A program made the translations under genes and the position numbers. Shown here piece after piece: positions 61,688 through 64,000 of a stretch of 64,000 nucleotides of DNA; the stretch's first letter is position 1, and each line of letters starts with the position of its first letter. This DNA is from Lachnospiraceae bacterium (GTDB lineage Bacteria > Bacillota > Clostridia > Lachnospirales > Lachnospiraceae), in NCBI GenBank assembly GCA_016291405.1, contig JAEEXG010000002.1, forward strand, positions 1 through 64,000, in the 5' to 3' direction. Below the pieces are notes generated by a model that worked only from the letters and a program-made list of their open reading frames with translations, was not told where the DNA came from and did not search any database.

Positions 61688-62783
61688 TCTTTTCCTCCTT
61701 TAATTCCTTTTCTGCTTTAAAGAGCATGGCCTGTGCTTTTTCCATTGAAGCTTTCTTTCTGGTAGGCTTCTTTGCAGTGCCTTGTGTCTTTTTAATTGCA
61801 TTTTTATAATCTGTGAGGTCTAAAAGTTCAAGCTCGTCATCGTCATCTTTAGCTTCTTCTTTAACCTCTTCTTTAACCTCTTCTTTAACCTCTGAAGACT
61901 CTGTAGTTCCTATATCTTTATCTTCTTCTTTGGAAGTGTCGCTTTCGACAGGCTCTTCCAAGGTTTCTACCTTTACAGGTTCAGCCTTAGGCTCTTCTTT
62001 AACAGGAGCCTTTTCTTTAACTTCTTTAGTTTCTTTAGCTTCCTTAACTTCTTCGGTCTTAACTTCATCCTTAGGCTTTAAAGAACATCCCGTAGCGCAG
62101 GCTTCGCAGTCTTTACCGCATCCTGACTGGATCTTTGACATGTCCTTACCCTTCTTTTCCCCCGCAATCTTAATTGCATTTTGAATTGCAGTAAGCATTG
62201 CAAGTACAAAGAAAGCACCGGGAGCCATAATGAAGATGCTTACAGGCACAAAGCCCTTTGGCATAACATTTGCATTAAATAATGTTCCCGCACCGAGAAG
62301 TTCTCTGAAAGAACCGATAATGGTTAAAGCAATTGTAAATCCCATGCCCATTCCGATACCGTCAAAGAGTGATAAGAAGGGTCCATGAGAATAAGCATAT
62401 GCTTCAGCTCTTCCAAGGATGATACAGTTAACTACAATAAGCGGAATGTATAATCCCAAAGCACTGTAAAGTGAAGGGATATATGCTTTTAGCAAAAGCT
62501 CCACCATTGTAACGAATGAAGCAATAATAACGATAAAAGCAGGGATTCTGATTTTATCTGGTATAACCTTTCTAAGTAACGAAATAAACAAGTTACTTAA
62601 AGCAAGAACCACCATTGTGGTAACGCCCATTCCAAGACCGTTTACAGCACATGTGGTAACGGCCAATGTGGGACACATACCAAGAAGTAAAACAAATGTA
62701 GGATTTTCCTTAAGAATACCATTTAACAATCTTTCGGAAAGTTCGGAAATTAAGGATTCTCTTTCATCATTTTCATGATTCAT
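61680..62783 (-). CDS. rnfE: Rnf complex subunit E with long acidic Cys-containing C-terminal extension
   Basis: NPTFVLLLGMCPTLAVTTCAVNGLGMG; tail begins CGKDCEACATGC then K/E-rich. Confidence 0.95.
   Translation of the reverse strand: MNHENDERESLISELSERLLNGILKENPTFVLLLGMCPTLAVTTCAVNGLGMGVTTMVVLALSNLFISLLRKVIPDKIRIPAFIVIIASFVTMVELLLKAYIPSLYSALGLYIPLIVVNCIILGRAEAYAYSHGPFLSLFDGIGMGMGFTIALTIIGSFRELLGAGTLFNANVMPKGFVPVSIFIMAPGAFFVLAMLTAIQNAIKIAGEKKGKDMSKIQSGCGKDCEACATGCSLKPKDEVKTEEVKEAKETKEVKEKAPVKEEPKAEPVKVETLEEPVESDTSKEEDKDIGTTESSEVKEEVKEEVKEEAKDDDDELELLDLTDYKNAIKKTQGTAKKPTRKKASMEKAQAMLFKAEKELKEEKND
61853..61893. repeat. 12-bp tandem repeat in RnfE tail
   Basis: (CTTCTTTAACCT)x3 encoding KEEV repeats. 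Confidence 0.8.
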
Positions 62784-63471
62784 TTCCAGCACCTCCCATC
62801 AAGCAAATTCTAAAGTATTCCAAAGCACCGTTAACTGCATTTGTTACAGCTTTTGATGTAATTGTGGCACTTGAAATGGCATCAATCTGATTGTCGTTAA
62901 TGGCCCCTGTTTTTGTAACTTCAAAAACTAGTTCGTTTCTGTTTTTAAACTGAGGAGCCAAAACCTCGGAAGCTCTCATACCAAGGCCTGCGGTTTCAGA
63001 TATGTCGGTAATTGAAATACCGTTAATCAAACCGTCTGTACATACGCCCAATGAAAATGAAATGTCTCCGCCATATCCTTCATGAGACGTAACCATCAAA
63101 ACATAGCCTAAAAGCTTTCCGTCGGAATCATAGGCTTCAATACAATCATCCACATCAAAGCCCGGATACTTATCTTTTATTTCATCCGTCATAGGATGAT
63201 CCTTAATAATGGAATCCGAAAAAGATGTTGCAAGCATGAATACGCTTTGGTTTGCAATGTTTCTTTCTCTTTCTTCCATTTGGGCAATGGGTTCTTTTGT
63301 TATTTCATACACAAAGCCCAATACTCCGCCTGCAACAAGTGCAATCGCAAGCATTATCAAAGTATTTTTTATAAGCTCGGAAATTTCTTTATTGTTAACT
63401 TCCGACTTTTTCTTGTTACGCATTCTTTCCTGGCGCTCAATCTGCGCTATGGATTTAAATTCATCAGCCAT
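62773..63471 (-). CDS. rnfG: Rnf complex subunit G (FMN-binding)
   Basis: DAISSATITSKAVTNAVNGAL flavinylation motif. Confidence 0.95.
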   Translation of the reverse strand: MADEFKSIAQIERQERMRNKKKSEVNNKEISELIKNTLIMLAIALVAGGVLGFVYEITKEPIAQMEERERNIANQSVFMLATSFSDSIIKDHPMTDEIKDKYPGFDVDDCIEAYDSDGKLLGYVLMVTSHEGYGGDISFSLGVCTDGLINGISITDISETAGLGMRASEVLAPQFKNRNELVFEVTKTGAINDNQIDAISSATITSKAVTNAVNGALEYFRICLMGGAGNES

Positions 63472-64000
63472 TAAATTCTGACACCTCCTTTTCCGAAGAA
63501 ACGAGGCTTAACAGCCTTATCAATCAAAGGAACCAAGAGGTTACCGATGATTATCGCAAAAGAAACGCCTTCTGCATTAGGTCCGAATATTCTAAATACA
63601 GCGGTAAGCAAACCAAGAATGATACCGTATATGAACTGTCCGCCCTTTGTTATGGGACGAGTGGTATAGTCTGTAGCCATAAAGAAAGCACCAAGCATAA
63701 GACCACCACCTGCAAGATGAGCTGCAAGGAATGTGGTATCAAAACCGCGTCCACCGAATAAGCAAATACAAAGTGAGAAAACGACGATATATGTTCCCGG
63801 AATGATAATGTCGATTACATTACACAAAATCAAAATGCAGGCACCAAGTAAGATAAGTACAGTGCTTACTTCACCGATTGTGCCGGGAATGTTACCTCTT
63901 GCCATGGCAACGATATCAACCACTTCACCGTTTTTCAAAGCCTGTAAAGGGGTGGCAGAAGAAACACCGTCCACACTAAAGTTTGTCATTATGGATGCAA
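63471..64000 (-). CDS. rnfD: Rnf complex subunit D, partial (N-terminus beyond window)
   Basis: DGVSSATPLQALK flavinylation motif; RnfD membrane C-terminal half; ORF continues to window end. Confidence 0.94.
   Translation of the reverse strand, partial: ASIMTNFSVDGVSSATPLQALKNGEVVDIVAMARGNIPGTIGEVSTVLILLGACILILCNVIDIIIPGTYIVVFSLCICLFGGRGFDTTFLAAHLAGGGLMLGAFFMATDYTTRPITKGGQFIYGIILGLLTAVFRIFGPNAEGVSFAIIIGNLLVPLIDKAVKPRFFGKGGVRI

Overview
This 64 kb window looks like a low-GC Firmicutes chromosome segment, probably Lachnospiraceae/Clostridia judging by gene content and order. It is almost entirely conserved core genes on the minus strand. There is no sign of prophage, transposon, CRISPR array, rRNA or tRNA. 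Main blocks in window order: mutL(partial)-mutS-miaB; two FAD oxidoreductases; phoH-(degenerate PgpH-like)-ybeY and rlmH; NfnAB-type pair; folD-fhs; ftsK; glycosyltransferases; metY; yebC; rex; a TCA oxidative-branch operon (Re-citrate-synthase-like, FCD-GntR, icd); a class B sortase plus two BspA-like LRR surface proteins with SPxTG anchors; Hpt; EF-G paralogue; PilZ; queA; M18 peptidase; BrkB; probable 6S RNA; truA; pckA; M24 peptidase; deoC; REC-GGDEF protein; thrC; a single plus-strand AP2/degenerate-HNH gene; a GH25-like pseudo-lysozyme; rnfB-A-E-G-D(partial). The best candidates for something new are: (1) the sortase B/SPxTG/BspA cassette, where the sortase has a cytoplasmic N-terminal extension; (2) the solitary AP2-HNH-derived regulator; (3) a membrane-anchored GH25-like protein that has lost its DxE catalytic motif and is coupled to the rnf operon; (4) a REC-GGDEF protein with a second degenerate GGDEF domain that keeps an RxxD motif; (5) sequence-level operators overlapping good sigma-A promoters for rex and the Re-citrate synthase operon. 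All calls come from reading the sequence; no searches were run.
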